Source: Chromatocurvus sp046260765
Lineage (GTDB): Bacteria > Pseudomonadota > Gammaproteobacteria > Pseudomonadales > Halieaceae
DNA: 64,000 bases
Direction: 5' to 3'
Assembly (NCBI GenBank): GCA_046260765.1
Contig: JBHEOO010000002.1
Location: forward strand, 1 to 64,000
Shown here: positions 43,476 to 51,551 of the stretch, piece by piece
How positions within the stretch are numbered: the stretch's first letter is position 1
How the letters are laid out: the number at the start of each line of letters is the position of its first letter
Made by a program: the position numbers and the translations under genes
The notes under the pieces: generated by a model
The model's input: the letters and a program-made list of their open reading frames with translations, nothing else
Database searches by the model: none
What the model was told of the DNA's origin: nothing

Positions 43476-43967
43476 ATGCTAAAACTCGATCGCACCGACC
43501 GCCGCATACTGGAGGCGCTGCAGCGCAACGGGCGCATCAGCAATCAGGATCTGGCCGATGCCGTGGGCCTGTCACCCACGCCCTGCGCACGCCGCCTGAA
43601 GCGCCTGGAAAGCAGCGGCATCATTCGTGACCACGTCGCCCTGCTGGACCAGGAGGCACTGGGACTGAAGCTCACCGCGTACATAGGCATCAGCATGGAC
43701 CGCCACACGCCGGACCGTTTTGCCGCCTTTGAACAGGAAATCGCCACCTATCCCGAAGTGATCGAATGTTCGGTGGTCACCGGCCAGTCCGCTGATTACC
43801 TGCTCAAGGCTGTCCTTCCCGACATGCAGCACTACGAACGGTTTCTGCTGGGTAGACTGACCAGTATTGCCGGGGTCACAGGCGTACACTCAAGCTTTGA
43901 ACTGCGCCGGGTAATACAGCGCACAGACCTGCCCCTGTCCCACCTGCAAGAGACCTGGCCGTCGTGA
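43476..43967 (+). CDS. Lrp/AsnC family transcriptional regulator
   Basis: A 163-residue feast/famine regulator. N-terminal winged helix (LDRTDRRILEALQRNGRISNQDLADAVGLSPTPCARRLKRLESSGII), then the RAM/AsnC effector domain (ECSVVTGQSADYLLKAVLPDMQHYERFL, IAGVTGVHSSFELRRVIQRTDLPL). It lies divergent from leuA across the tandem repeats and is likely to regulate it and itself. Effector is probably an amino acid. AGGA precedes ATG. Confidence 0.92.
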   Translation: MLKLDRTDRRILEALQRNGRISNQDLADAVGLSPTPCARRLKRLESSGIIRDHVALLDQEALGLKLTAYIGISMDRHTPDRFAAFEQEIATYPEVIECSVVTGQSADYLLKAVLPDMQHYERFLLGRLTSIAGVTGVHSSFELRRVIQRTDLPLSHLQETWPS

Positions 43968-43988
43968 GTGGTGTACCATAGAGACGCC

Positions 43989-45209
43989 ATGTCCACCTCC
44001 CCCCATCCCAACGATTCCACCAGAATGCTGGTGTTCCTGGCTGCCCTGGTTGCCCTCGGGCCTCTCAGTATCGACATGTACCTGCCTGCCATGCCGTCAA
44101 TGCAGCGCGCCTTTGATACCGATATCGCCAGCATGCACCTCACCGTCAGCGCCTATCTCTGGGGTTTCGCCCTGTTTCACCTGGCCTGCGGTCCTCTGGC
44201 GGACCGTTACGGCAGACGTCCGGTGCTTCTCGCCGGCACGGCGCTGTTCATTTTAGCGTCCGTGGGCTGCGCACTATCCGCCGATGTATCCCGGCTCAGC
44301 ACGTTCCGTTTTGTCCAGGGGATCGGCGCCTGCGTTGGCCCGACGCTGGCGCGAACGATCACCCGCGACGTGTTCGGACCAACCCGCGCAGCGCGAGCGC
44401 TGTCGCTGATCGCCATGTTCATGGCGCTGGCCCCTGCGGTCGCACCAGGGCTTGGCGGCATCATGCTGCGCTACGTTCCCTGGCCGAGCATTTTCTTTTT
44501 TCTGGCTGTCTACGGCATCGCTATCGGTGTTCTTACCTGGCGCTTTCTGCCCGAAACGCTGCCGGTGCGCCAAAGCCTGCTGCCACGGCATATCGCCCTG
44601 AACTACCTGACCCTGCTGCGACACCCCTCGTTCATCGCGGTCTGTATTGCCGGGGCGCTCATGTATGCGGGACTGATGGTGTACCTCGCCTCATCGGGGT
44701 TTGTCTTTATCACCATGCTGGGTGTCCCCACGGCGTATTTCGGATTGATCTTTCTCACCTCGGTGGTGGGCTATATGGCGGGGAGCGCCTGGAGCGCTCG
44801 GCTCTCGAACACACTGACCTCCGAACACGTCATGTTTCTTGGCACGACAGTCGCGCTCGCAAGCACACTGATCATGCTCAGCGCACATCAGTGGCAACCC
44901 GCCAGCGTCGTCGCGCTGGTACTGCCGATGACCTTCTTCGCGCTGGCGCTGGGACTGGTCATGCCACACGCCATGGCGATCGCACTGAAACCCTTTCCAA
45001 CCCTTGCCGGTACCGCATCGGCGCTGCTTGGCTTCATCCAGATGGGCCTTTCAGCACTCATCACCGGGGCAGTGGGTCATTTGCTGGCAGACTCGCCGCA
45101 ACCGCTTATGGTGAGCATGTTCGCGCTAACACTGGCGTCCACAGCGGTGGCAGCCTGGGTGCTCCTCAGGCACCGTCAATCAGACCCCGCAGCACTTGAG
45201 AACACCTGA
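43989..45209 (+). CDS. Bcr/CflA family multidrug efflux MFS transporter
   Basis: A 406-residue 12-TM major facilitator of the Bcr/CflA drug:H+ antiporter subfamily. LAALVALGPLSIDMYLPAMPSM (helix 1), DRYGRRPVLLAGTALF (motif A) and FVQGIGACVGPTLARTITRDVF (motif B) match. ATG 43989 is used. It probably exports antimicrobial compounds or amino acids such as cysteine. It begins 21 nt after the Lrp regulator and could be controlled with it. Confidence 0.9.
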   Translation: MSTSPHPNDSTRMLVFLAALVALGPLSIDMYLPAMPSMQRAFDTDIASMHLTVSAYLWGFALFHLACGPLADRYGRRPVLLAGTALFILASVGCALSADVSRLSTFRFVQGIGACVGPTLARTITRDVFGPTRAARALSLIAMFMALAPAVAPGLGGIMLRYVPWPSIFFFLAVYGIAIGVLTWRFLPETLPVRQSLLPRHIALNYLTLLRHPSFIAVCIAGALMYAGLMVYLASSGFVFITMLGVPTAYFGLIFLTSVVGYMAGSAWSARLSNTLTSEHVMFLGTTVALASTLIMLSAHQWQPASVVALVLPMTFFALALGLVMPHAMAIALKPFPTLAGTASALLGFIQMGLSALITGAVGHLLADSPQPLMVSMFALTLASTAVAAWVLLRHRQSDPAALENT

Positions 45210-45239
45210 CACATTGAAAACCTATCCGGAGATCACGCT

Positions 45240-45857
45240 ATGAAGACGGGAATTATCAGTGGCAGCCACCGCCCACAATCACAGAGTGAGAAAGTTTCAC
45301 GCTACATAGACCAACGCCTGCAGGACAGCACCTGGTGCGAGACCAGCTGGCTGCTGACGCTGGCGAACAATCCACTGCCTTTCTGGGATGAAAGCGTCTG
45401 GTCTGGCGGCGGCGCCTGGGAGCAACATCTGCCAGCCCTGCGAGAGCAGGTCAGTTCCTGTGATGCCTTTGTCATTGTCACTCCGGAATGGCATGGCATG
45501 GTGCCTTCGGGACTGAAAAACTTTTTCCTGCTATGGGCCGCGGGAGGAGAACTGGCACACAAGCCCGCGCTGATCGTATCCGTATCAGCCAGCGACAATG
45601 GGGCCTACCCTGTCGCCGAGCTGCGCATGAGCAGCTATAAGAACAGCAGGCTGTGCTACCTGCCGGAGCATCTGATTGTCAGAAACGTCTCGCAGGTATT
45701 CAACGGTGACGATGCCGAGAATGATGCTGAATCACACAATTATCTGGCCGGCAGACTGGGCTACTGCCTCGACATGCTGGGCGAGTATGCGAGTGCTTTC
45801 AGGCAGATAAGGGCCAGTGGCAAGGTGTCTCTGGACACCTACGCCAGCGGCATGTAA
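45240..45857 (+). CDS. NADPH-dependent FMN reductase family protein
   Basis: A 205-residue flavodoxin-like FMN reductase. The beginning KTGIISGSHRPQSQSEKVSRYI carries the SxRxxS phosphate-binding type loop, and VTPEWHGMVPSGLKNFFLLW matches the PEYNxxxPxxLKNxxDW consensus. Role may be quinone or chromate reduction. GGAG precedes ATG. It is 30 nt downstream of the MFS gene. Confidence 0.82.
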   Translation: MKTGIISGSHRPQSQSEKVSRYIDQRLQDSTWCETSWLLTLANNPLPFWDESVWSGGGAWEQHLPALREQVSSCDAFVIVTPEWHGMVPSGLKNFFLLWAAGGELAHKPALIVSVSASDNGAYPVAELRMSSYKNSRLCYLPEHLIVRNVSQVFNGDDAENDAESHNYLAGRLGYCLDMLGEYASAFRQIRASGKVSLDTYASGM

Positions 45858-45868
45858 GCGGGGGTGTT

Positions 45869-45897
45869 CGCCCGGGCAACCAGAACGTTACCGGGCG
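45869..45897. terminator. Convergent hairpin between FMN reductase and dsbA
   Basis: CGCCCGG (45869-45875) and CCGGGCG (45891-45897) are perfect 7-bp arms in the 59-bp gap between convergent genes. No T-tract on either side, so it is at most a weak intrinsic terminator for both transcripts. Confidence 0.4.
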
Positions 45898-45916
45898 CGA
45901 AAGAAATATGCGACTG

Positions 45917-46579
45917 TCAGGAGCCTGCGCTGCTGACCGTGAGCGCGCTGCGCTCCTTCTCTATAAGGAAATTAGCGATTTTCAGCATATTGGCCTGGCT
46001 GCCCGCCTTGCGCGTGGTGATTCTGTATTTGCCGTTAACCATCATTTCGGGTGTGCCCGTAATTTTGGCTGCCCGCGCGCGGGCATTGGCCTGGCGCGTC
46101 ATACTGCCAACACCGAATGAATTGAAGGCCTTGGAGAACTCCTCCCGGTCAACGCCATGCTTCTCGAACAGGGTACCGATTTCCTTTTCCGACTGCAGGC
46201 GTTTGCCATCGACATTCAATGCCTGGAACAGCGGCAGATGTACGTCATCAAGCACACCCAGCACCTCTGCGGTGTAGAACGCCTGTGCATGAAGCTCCAT
46301 CGGCTTGTTCCATATCGCCGGCGACCCTTTCACCACGACGTCTTCTGGCAATGTCTTCTTCCACTGCACCACCAGCGGCTCGAAATTGTAACAGTGGCCA
46401 CAGCCGTACCAGAAGAATTCATGCACCTCTACTTTGTCAGACTCGGATGTACGAATGGCCGGGGAAATCACGTCGTAGTCTTCACCGGCTTTCCAGGTGT
46501 CCTGGGCAAACGCAGATGTCGCGACATTAGCCGCGACAACAAGTGCCAGTACTACCGTAGACATGCATTGCTTGAACAT
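45917..46579 (-). CDS. dsbA: Thiol:disulfide interchange protein DsbA
   Basis: A 220-residue periplasmic disulfide oxidant. A signal peptide ends at about FAQ. The active site FFWYGCGHCYNFEP has CGHC at residues 60-63, less usual than CPHC but common in Pseudomonas-type DsbA; the cis-Pro loop is ITGTPEMMVNGKY. It is re-oxidised by DsbB. Gene order dsbA, c4, c5 / engB / polA matches P. aeruginosa. Confidence 0.94.
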   Translation of the reverse strand: MFKQCMSTVVLALVVAANVATSAFAQDTWKAGEDYDVISPAIRTSESDKVEVHEFFWYGCGHCYNFEPLVVQWKKTLPEDVVVKGSPAIWNKPMELHAQAFYTAEVLGVLDDVHLPLFQALNVDGKRLQSEKEIGTLFEKHGVDREEFSKAFNSFGVGSMTRQANARARAAKITGTPEMMVNGKYRITTRKAGSQANMLKIANFLIEKERSALTVSSAGS

Positions 46580-46760
46580 AATTACTCTCGCTCTGGTTAC
46601 TCGGGCTCAGGTTATTCGGGCCTGGATCATTCAGGATTTGACAAGTCAGGGTTTTGTTTTACCACATCCATTTCGACAACGGGAGGGCCCTCTAGTTCTG
46701 CTCCCGAACATGCGCCTGTGGCGTAAGGTAGATAACTGCGCCCCGCAAAACGGATCGCCC

Positions 46761-46789
46761 AAAAAAAAGGTGGTCCACAAGACCACCTT
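46761..46789 (-). terminator. Rho-independent terminator after cytochrome c4
   Basis: On the minus strand AAGGTGGTC (46789-46781), loop TTGTG, and GACCACCTT (46775-46767) form a perfect 9-bp stem followed directly by T8 (46768-46761). It ends the c5-c4 transcript and separates it from dsbA. Confidence 0.9.
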
Positions 46790-46823
46790 CACGGACTGCT
46801 TACCGCTGACGGTCAGCGCAGTA

Positions 46824-47453
46824 TTATCTCAGGCCTGCGGCGTAGCTCGATACCGCCTCAATTTCCATATCGCTCAGACCGAAGGCATTACTGCGCATAA
46901 TCTTGATGTCGCCATCGGTGACGCGCCCCTCAGGATCTTCGTATCCTTTCCGATACATTTCCAGTTGCTGGGCAATATATTCTGCGTGTTGTCCGCCGAG
47001 GGCAGGGAAACCCGCAGGTGCATTACCGGCACCGTTAGGTGAGTGACAGGCAATGCAGGCCGCCACATTACGCTCGGGTATGCCTGCCCGATACACCTGC
47101 TCACCCAGCTTCACGAGATCCGGATCTGCGGTGTTGCCAGAGCGGGTCTTACTGTCGTAGTACGCTGCCAGGTCGGCAAGATCCTGGTCGCTCATATCGT
47201 CAACCTGACCCGCCATCTGTGCCACCGGTCGCAGTCCATCACGGATATATTGCAGCTGCTGGAAAAGATATTTCTCGCCGAGCCCCGCAAGCTTGGGGAA
47301 GTTCGGAACCGCACTGTTGCCGTCTGCCGCGTGGCAGGCGGCACACGTCGCGGCTTTGCTTTCACCGGCGCTGGCGTCGCCACGAGGGGCCGTGGCGGCA
47401 GTGGCTACCTGCGCGGTACACAACAGGCCAATAGCTAGAATCACGTATTTCAT
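46824..47453 (-). CDS. Cytochrome c4 (di-haem)
   Basis: A 209-residue periplasmic di-haem cytochrome c, an electron donor to terminal oxidases. The signal peptide ends at about ATAATA. Haem motifs are CAACH (37-41) and CIACH (133-137), with two cytochrome c domains in tandem (MAGQVDDMSDQDLADLAAYY and the equivalent SDMEIEAVSSYAAGL) supplying axial Met. GGAA precedes ATG 47453. It is 30 nt downstream of the cytochrome c5 gene. Confidence 0.93.
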   Translation of the reverse strand: MKYVILAIGLLCTAQVATAATAPRGDASAGESKAATCAACHAADGNSAVPNFPKLAGLGEKYLFQQLQYIRDGLRPVAQMAGQVDDMSDQDLADLAAYYDSKTRSGNTADPDLVKLGEQVYRAGIPERNVAACIACHSPNGAGNAPAGFPALGGQHAEYIAQQLEMYRKGYEDPEGRVTDGDIKIMRSNAFGLSDMEIEAVSSYAAGLR

Positions 47454-47483
47454 GTCAGTTCCAAGTCTGCTGCCAAGCGCGGA

Positions 47484-47783
47484 CTATTCCGCCGGCTTGG
47501 ACATGTAGTTGATAAGCTCCATGTACTCTTCGTCGCTACAGTCAAAGCACATGCCTTTGGGTGGCATCGCATTGAGGCCATTCTTGACGGAAGCGACCAG
47601 TGCGTCCATGCCCTTTTCCATGCGCGGAGCCCATGCCTCGGCGTTACCTGTTTTGGGAGCACCAGCAACACCAGCCGTATGACAGACAGCACAGCTCTTG
47701 TTGTACTTGCCCATGTCAGGCTCAGCAAATACGCCATTAGTGGCGCCAGCGGCCAAAAGGGCTGCAAAAAATACTCTCTTCAT
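47484..47783 (-). CDS. Cytochrome c5 family monohaem protein
   Basis: A 99-residue periplasmic monohaem cytochrome. The signal peptide ends at about GVFA; haem motif CAVCH near residue 32. The late MCFDCSDEEYMELINYM contains two Cys of a c5-type structural disulfide and follows NAMPPKG with the axial Met. ATG 47783 is chosen with GAGG 7 nt upstream. It precedes cytochrome c4 in one operon and diverges from engB. Confidence 0.92.
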   Translation of the reverse strand: MKRVFFAALLAAGATNGVFAEPDMGKYNKSCAVCHTAGVAGAPKTGNAEAWAPRMEKGMDALVASVKNGLNAMPPKGMCFDCSDEEYMELINYMSKPAE

Positions 47784-47812
47784 TCTGTACCTCGTTTTTA
47801 AAAGTTGGCTTG

Positions 47813-47852
47813 ATGCCACACCGTTTTGTGGGAGGCAAAAAACGTGTGGCAT
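47813..47852. promoter_or_regulatory. Inverted repeat in the cytochrome c5 / engB divergent gap
   Basis: ATGCCACAC (47813-47821) and GTGTGGCAT (47844-47852) are perfect 9-bp inverted arms with a GTTTT/AAAAC inner extension, centred between two divergent genes. It could be a regulator site or a leader hairpin for either transcript. Confidence 0.45.
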
Positions 47853-47904
47853 TATATACGAGATGAGCATCCCGACAAAGCAGGACCAACACCAGGACCA
47901 TAAA

Positions 47905-48573
47905 ATGCCAGAACAGCCGGGCGATAAAACCCTTGCGGCACCGGATTATCGCAATGCCACCTTCCTGCAGAGTGCCGGCAAGGTGTCACAGTGCCCGGCG
48001 GATACAGGCTGGGAGGTTGCGTTTGCGGGACGCTCCAACGCGGGAAAATCCAGCGCCATCAACAGTCTTACCGGTCAACCGAAACTGGCGCGGACCTCGA
48101 AGACTCCCGGGCGCACACAGCTGCTGAACTTTTTCGCGCTGAGTGATCAGCAGCGCCTGGTGGACCTTCCGGGCTATGGTTTCGCGCGCGTACCGAAGGC
48201 CGTCAAGGACGCCTGGACGCGTCAGCTGGAGAAGTATCTGCAGGAACGACAGAGTCTGCGTGGACTGATTCTACTGATGGACATCCGTCATCCCTTTCAA
48301 CCCTTTGATTTACAGATGCTGGAGTGGGGCAGCGCTGCCGGCATGCCGGTACATTTGCTGCTGACAAAGGCCGACAAACTGAAACGCGGCCCCGCCGAAG
48401 CAACATTGCTGCAGGCGCGCAAGCGTGCTCAGAGCTACCCGGAGGGTATTTCTGTCCAGCTTTTCTCGTCTCTGAAACATACCGGCCACAAAACGCTGAA
48501 AGGCATGCTCGATGCCTGGCTGACCGACACAAGCGTGCTGGAGGACGACGAGTACGATAAAGAAAATCAGTGA
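47905..48573 (+). CDS. engB: Ribosome biogenesis GTP-binding protein EngB (YsxC/YihA)
   Basis: A 222-residue GTPase for large ribosomal subunit assembly. The core AFAGRSNAGKSSAINSL (P-loop), LVDLPGYGFARVP (G3) and LLTKADKL (G4, TKAD) is diagnostic. ATG 47905 gives the N-terminal length typical of the family and has AGGA upstream; an ATG at 47863 is an alternative. A plus-strand terminator lies about 190 nt beyond the stop. It converges on polA across the sRNA candidate. Confidence 0.94.
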   Translation: MPEQPGDKTLAAPDYRNATFLQSAGKVSQCPADTGWEVAFAGRSNAGKSSAINSLTGQPKLARTSKTPGRTQLLNFFALSDQQRLVDLPGYGFARVPKAVKDAWTRQLEKYLQERQSLRGLILLMDIRHPFQPFDLQMLEWGSAAGMPVHLLLTKADKLKRGPAEATLLQARKRAQSYPEGISVQLFSSLKHTGHKTLKGMLDAWLTDTSVLEDDEYDKENQ

Positions 48574-48614
48574 TGGTCAGGGTGGTGCTGGCGGGATGTG
48601 CGTAACCGACTGAT

Positions 48615-48733
48615 AAAAAAAAGCCCGACCAACGCAGAGGGGGAGCGCGAGCCGGGCACATGGCTTTCTCAGGGGAAGAGAAAGTGATGTCGCACCGGGG
48701 AAGTGCTGACATCAAGCGTGGCATTTGCCACAC
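48615..48733 (-). ncRNA. Candidate Spot 42/ErsA-position small RNA with CCCC loops
   Basis: No gene occupies this strand, which is the polA strand in the engB-polA gap. Reading down from about 48733: hairpin GTGGCA/TGCCAC (48714-48735); GATGTC-A-GCAC / GTGC-GACATC (48713-48686), loop TTCCCCG; CTTTCTC/GAGAAAG (48684-48664), loop TTCCCCT; then GCCCGGCT/GGTCGGGC (48657-48623), loop containing CTCCCCCTC, followed by T8 (48622-48615). The repeated C-rich loops could pair with Shine-Dalgarno sequences. The position is that of spf in enterics and ersA in Pseudomonas (established); homology by sequence is not tested. Length about 119 nt. The opposite strand would display GGGGA loops, an alternative reading as an Rsm-type RNA. 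Confidence 0.6.
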
Positions 48734-48737
48734 TTGA

Positions 48738-48764
48738 ATAGACAGGGTTCAGCAGGATGAGTTC
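48738..48764 (-). promoter_or_regulatory. Sigma-E/AlgU-like promoter for the sRNA candidate
   Basis: On the minus strand GAACTC (48764-48759), exactly 16 bp, then TCTAT (48742-48738). This resembles the GAACTT-N16-TCTGA consensus of sigma-E/AlgU, which drives ErsA in Pseudomonas. It would start transcription near 48732. The -35 overlaps the arm of the plus-strand terminator. Confidence 0.5.
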
Positions 48765-48785
48765 CCGCGCCGGGAAATTTTTTTT
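48762..48785 (+). terminator. Rho-independent terminator for engB
   Basis: TTCCCG (48762-48767), loop CGC, CGGGAA (48771-48776), then A and T8 (48778-48785). A compact intrinsic terminator on the engB strand, close to the polA 3' end. Confidence 0.8.
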
Positions 48786-48806
48786 ACCCCGGCACAGCCC
48801 GGGAGA

Positions 48807-51530
48807 TCAGTGCGCCTCGTCCCAGTTGTTGCCTTTGCCCGCCTCAACCAGCAGCGGCACTGCGAGCTCGGCTGCGCCAGACATGCGCTCGCACACCGCG
48901 GCGCTGATCTCTTCTACCGCGTCCGCGCGGACCTCAAGCACCAACTCATCGTGCACCTGCATTACAAGGTAAGCGGGTACTGACTCCGCATCCAGCCACT
49001 CACTCACGGTGAGCATCGCCTTCTTGATAATATCCGCGGCGCTGCCCTGCATGGGCGCGTTGATGGCCGTGCGCTCGGCACCCTGCTGTCGCATCTTGTT
49101 GCGCGCATTGATCTCCGGGAGGTACAGGCGACGGCCGAACAGCGTCTCAACGTAACCCTGCTCGTGGGCCAGCGCGCGGGTGCGGTCCATGTAATCCTGC
49201 ACCCCCGGATAGCGTTCAAAGTAGCGATCGATGTATTCCTGTGCCTCCTGCCGACCCAGGTGCAGCTGTCGCGCCAGGCCAAATGCGGACATACCGTATA
49301 TCAGCCCGAAATTGATTGCCTTGGCCTTGCGCCGCTGCTCGGATGACACCGAATCCAGCGGCACATCGAACACTTCCGACGCGGTGGCCGCATGCACATC
49401 CAGGCCTTCATTGAAGGCATCCAGAAGCCCGGTGTCACCCGACAGGTGCGCCATGATGCGCAGTTCGATCTGCGAGTAGTCCGCTGCCAGCACCAGCCAG
49501 CCCTCGGGCGCAACAAAGGCACGGCGGATGCGTCTGCCATCCTCGCTGCGAATGGGGATATTCTGCAGGTTGGGATCGGAGGAAGACAGCCGTCCGGTGG
49601 CGGTGACCGCCTGGTGGTATGAGGTATGCAGGCGCCCGGTGTCGGGATTGACCATGGTCGGCAGCTTGTCGGTATAGGTGGACTTCAATTTGCTGAGCCC
49701 GCGGTACTCCAGCAGCACCTTTGGCAAAGGGTAATCCAGCGCCAGCTCTGCCAGCACCTCTTCCGCCGTGGAGGGTGCGCCCTTGGGGGTCTTGCGAATG
49801 ACCGGCAGGCCCAGCCTGTCGAAGAGGATTTCACCCAGCTGCTTGGTGGAACCGAGGTTGAACACCTGCCCCGCAAGATCATGGGCCTCTCGCTCCAGCA
49901 TGCCGAGCCGCTCTCCCAGCTCTTCACTCTGGCGCTCCAGCAGGGCGCAGTCGAGCAGGGCGCCCTGCCGCTCTATCTTCGACAGCACCGACACCAGGGG
50001 AAGTTCGATCTCCTCAAACACCGAGCGCAGTCCCGGCTCCGCCTCGAGCCGCGGCCACAGCACCTCGTGCAGTCGCAGGCAGACGTCAGCATCCTCGGCG
50101 GCATAGGGCCCGGCCTGCTCCAGCGACACCTGGTCAAAGGTGATCTGCTTCGCCCCCTTGCCCGCAACATCCTCGAAATGAATAGTCTTGTGCCCGAGGT
50201 ATTTCAGGGCCAGGCTATCCATATCGTGGCGGGTGGCCGTGGAATCCAGTACGTAGGACTCGAGCATGGTATCGAAGCGGATGCCGCGCAGGGCAATGCC
50301 GCAGCGCGCCAGCACGCTGGCGTCGTACTTGAGATTCTGGCCGATCTTGCCGCGGGAAGAATCCTCCAGCAGGGGTCTGAGCTGCTCCAGCACCGCTTCG
50401 CGATCAAGCTGTTCCGGCGCGCCGGCGTAGCTGTGGGCCAGCGGCACATAGGCCGCTTCGCCGGGCGTTACCGCAAACGATACGCCAACAATGTCTGCCT
50501 GCATGTAGTTGAGGCTGGTAGTCTCGGTATCAAACGCGAACAGATCCGCCTCGCCGAGGCGTGCAATCCAGCTGTCCAGCTCGGGTTGTGTGGTCACCAG
50601 GCTATAGGCGTCGCGGTTGATGCCTGACGCGTCATCCCCCTCAGCCACGGCACCGCCGACCAGCAGTTCTTCCAGCCAGGCCTTGAATTCCATGCGCTGG
50701 AACAGTTCGACCAGACTGTCGGTATCCGGCTCCCCGGGTGCCAGATCCTGCGCCGCGAAGGGCAGGTCGACATCGGTCTTGATGGTGGCGAGCTGATAGG
50801 AGAGGCGGGCTGACGCCTCCTCGGACTCGAGCTTTGCGGCCATGGTTTTTGCGCCGCGGAAGGACAGCTCGGCCACGCGGTCGAGAGCGCGGTAAATATC
50901 GTCCACACCACCGAGCCCCTGCAGCAGCGCGAGAGCGGTCTTCTCGCCGACGCCGGGCACGCCCGGAATATTGTCGACCTTGTCTCCCATCAAGGCCAGG
51001 AAATCGATGATGAGCGAGGGCGGCAGGCCGAACTTCTCGCGCACGCCGTCTTCATCAAGCACCGTGTCTGTCATGGTATTGACCAGCGTCACCTGGGCGT
51101 TCACGAGCTGCGCCATGTCCTTGTCCCCGGTTGACACCACCACGTGCTGCCCGGCGCTACCCGCCTGGCGCGCCAGCGTGCCGATCACGTCATCCGCCTC
51201 AACACCTTCGACGCACAGCAAGGGCAGGCCCATCGCCCGGACAATATCGTGGATCGGTGCCACCTGCTGACGCAGGTCATCTGGCATGGGCGGCCGCTGG
51301 GCTTTATAGGACTCGAACAGCTCGTCGCGGAAGGTCTTACCCGGCGCGTCGAACACCACGGCCACGGTACTGCCGGGATAGTCCTTGTACAGCCGGCGAA
51401 TCATGCTGATAACACCCTTGACTGCACCGGTCGGCTCACCGCGGGAGTTGTTCAGTGGCGGCAGGGCGTGAAAAGCCCGGTACAGATAGGACGATCCATC
51501 GACCAGGACCAGCGGCGCGGTTTGGGACAT
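48807..51530 (-). CDS. polA: DNA polymerase I
   Basis: A complete 907-residue Pol I for Okazaki fragment processing and repair. The N-terminal 5'-3' exonuclease has LVDGSSYLYRAFHALP and ALMGDKVDNIPGVPGVGEKTA; the 3'-5' exonuclease domain retains FDTETTSLNYM with catalytic Asp/Glu, so proofreading is probably intact; the polymerase domain has DYSQIELRIMAHLS, RRKAKAINFGLIYGMSAFGLA (O helix) and VMQVHDELVLEV (motif C). It follows SCO1 on the same strand. Confidence 0.97.
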   Translation of the reverse strand: MSQTAPLVLVDGSSYLYRAFHALPPLNNSRGEPTGAVKGVISMIRRLYKDYPGSTVAVVFDAPGKTFRDELFESYKAQRPPMPDDLRQQVAPIHDIVRAMGLPLLCVEGVEADDVIGTLARQAGSAGQHVVVSTGDKDMAQLVNAQVTLVNTMTDTVLDEDGVREKFGLPPSLIIDFLALMGDKVDNIPGVPGVGEKTALALLQGLGGVDDIYRALDRVAELSFRGAKTMAAKLESEEASARLSYQLATIKTDVDLPFAAQDLAPGEPDTDSLVELFQRMEFKAWLEELLVGGAVAEGDDASGINRDAYSLVTTQPELDSWIARLGEADLFAFDTETTSLNYMQADIVGVSFAVTPGEAAYVPLAHSYAGAPEQLDREAVLEQLRPLLEDSSRGKIGQNLKYDASVLARCGIALRGIRFDTMLESYVLDSTATRHDMDSLALKYLGHKTIHFEDVAGKGAKQITFDQVSLEQAGPYAAEDADVCLRLHEVLWPRLEAEPGLRSVFEEIELPLVSVLSKIERQGALLDCALLERQSEELGERLGMLEREAHDLAGQVFNLGSTKQLGEILFDRLGLPVIRKTPKGAPSTAEEVLAELALDYPLPKVLLEYRGLSKLKSTYTDKLPTMVNPDTGRLHTSYHQAVTATGRLSSSDPNLQNIPIRSEDGRRIRRAFVAPEGWLVLAADYSQIELRIMAHLSGDTGLLDAFNEGLDVHAATASEVFDVPLDSVSSEQRRKAKAINFGLIYGMSAFGLARQLHLGRQEAQEYIDRYFERYPGVQDYMDRTRALAHEQGYVETLFGRRLYLPEINARNKMRQQGAERTAINAPMQGSAADIIKKAMLTVSEWLDAESVPAYLVMQVHDELVLEVRADAVEEISAAVCERMSGAAELAVPLLVEAGKGNNWDEAH

Positions 51531-51551
51531 GGTGCTGTGCTCTCCGGCGTG

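Noticed and set aside
48762..48785. Terminator of the sRNA read on the plus strand
   Set aside because: It is placed to end engB; the minus strand has both a promoter and its own T8 terminator, so the sRNA was assigned there, with the plus strand kept as an alternative.
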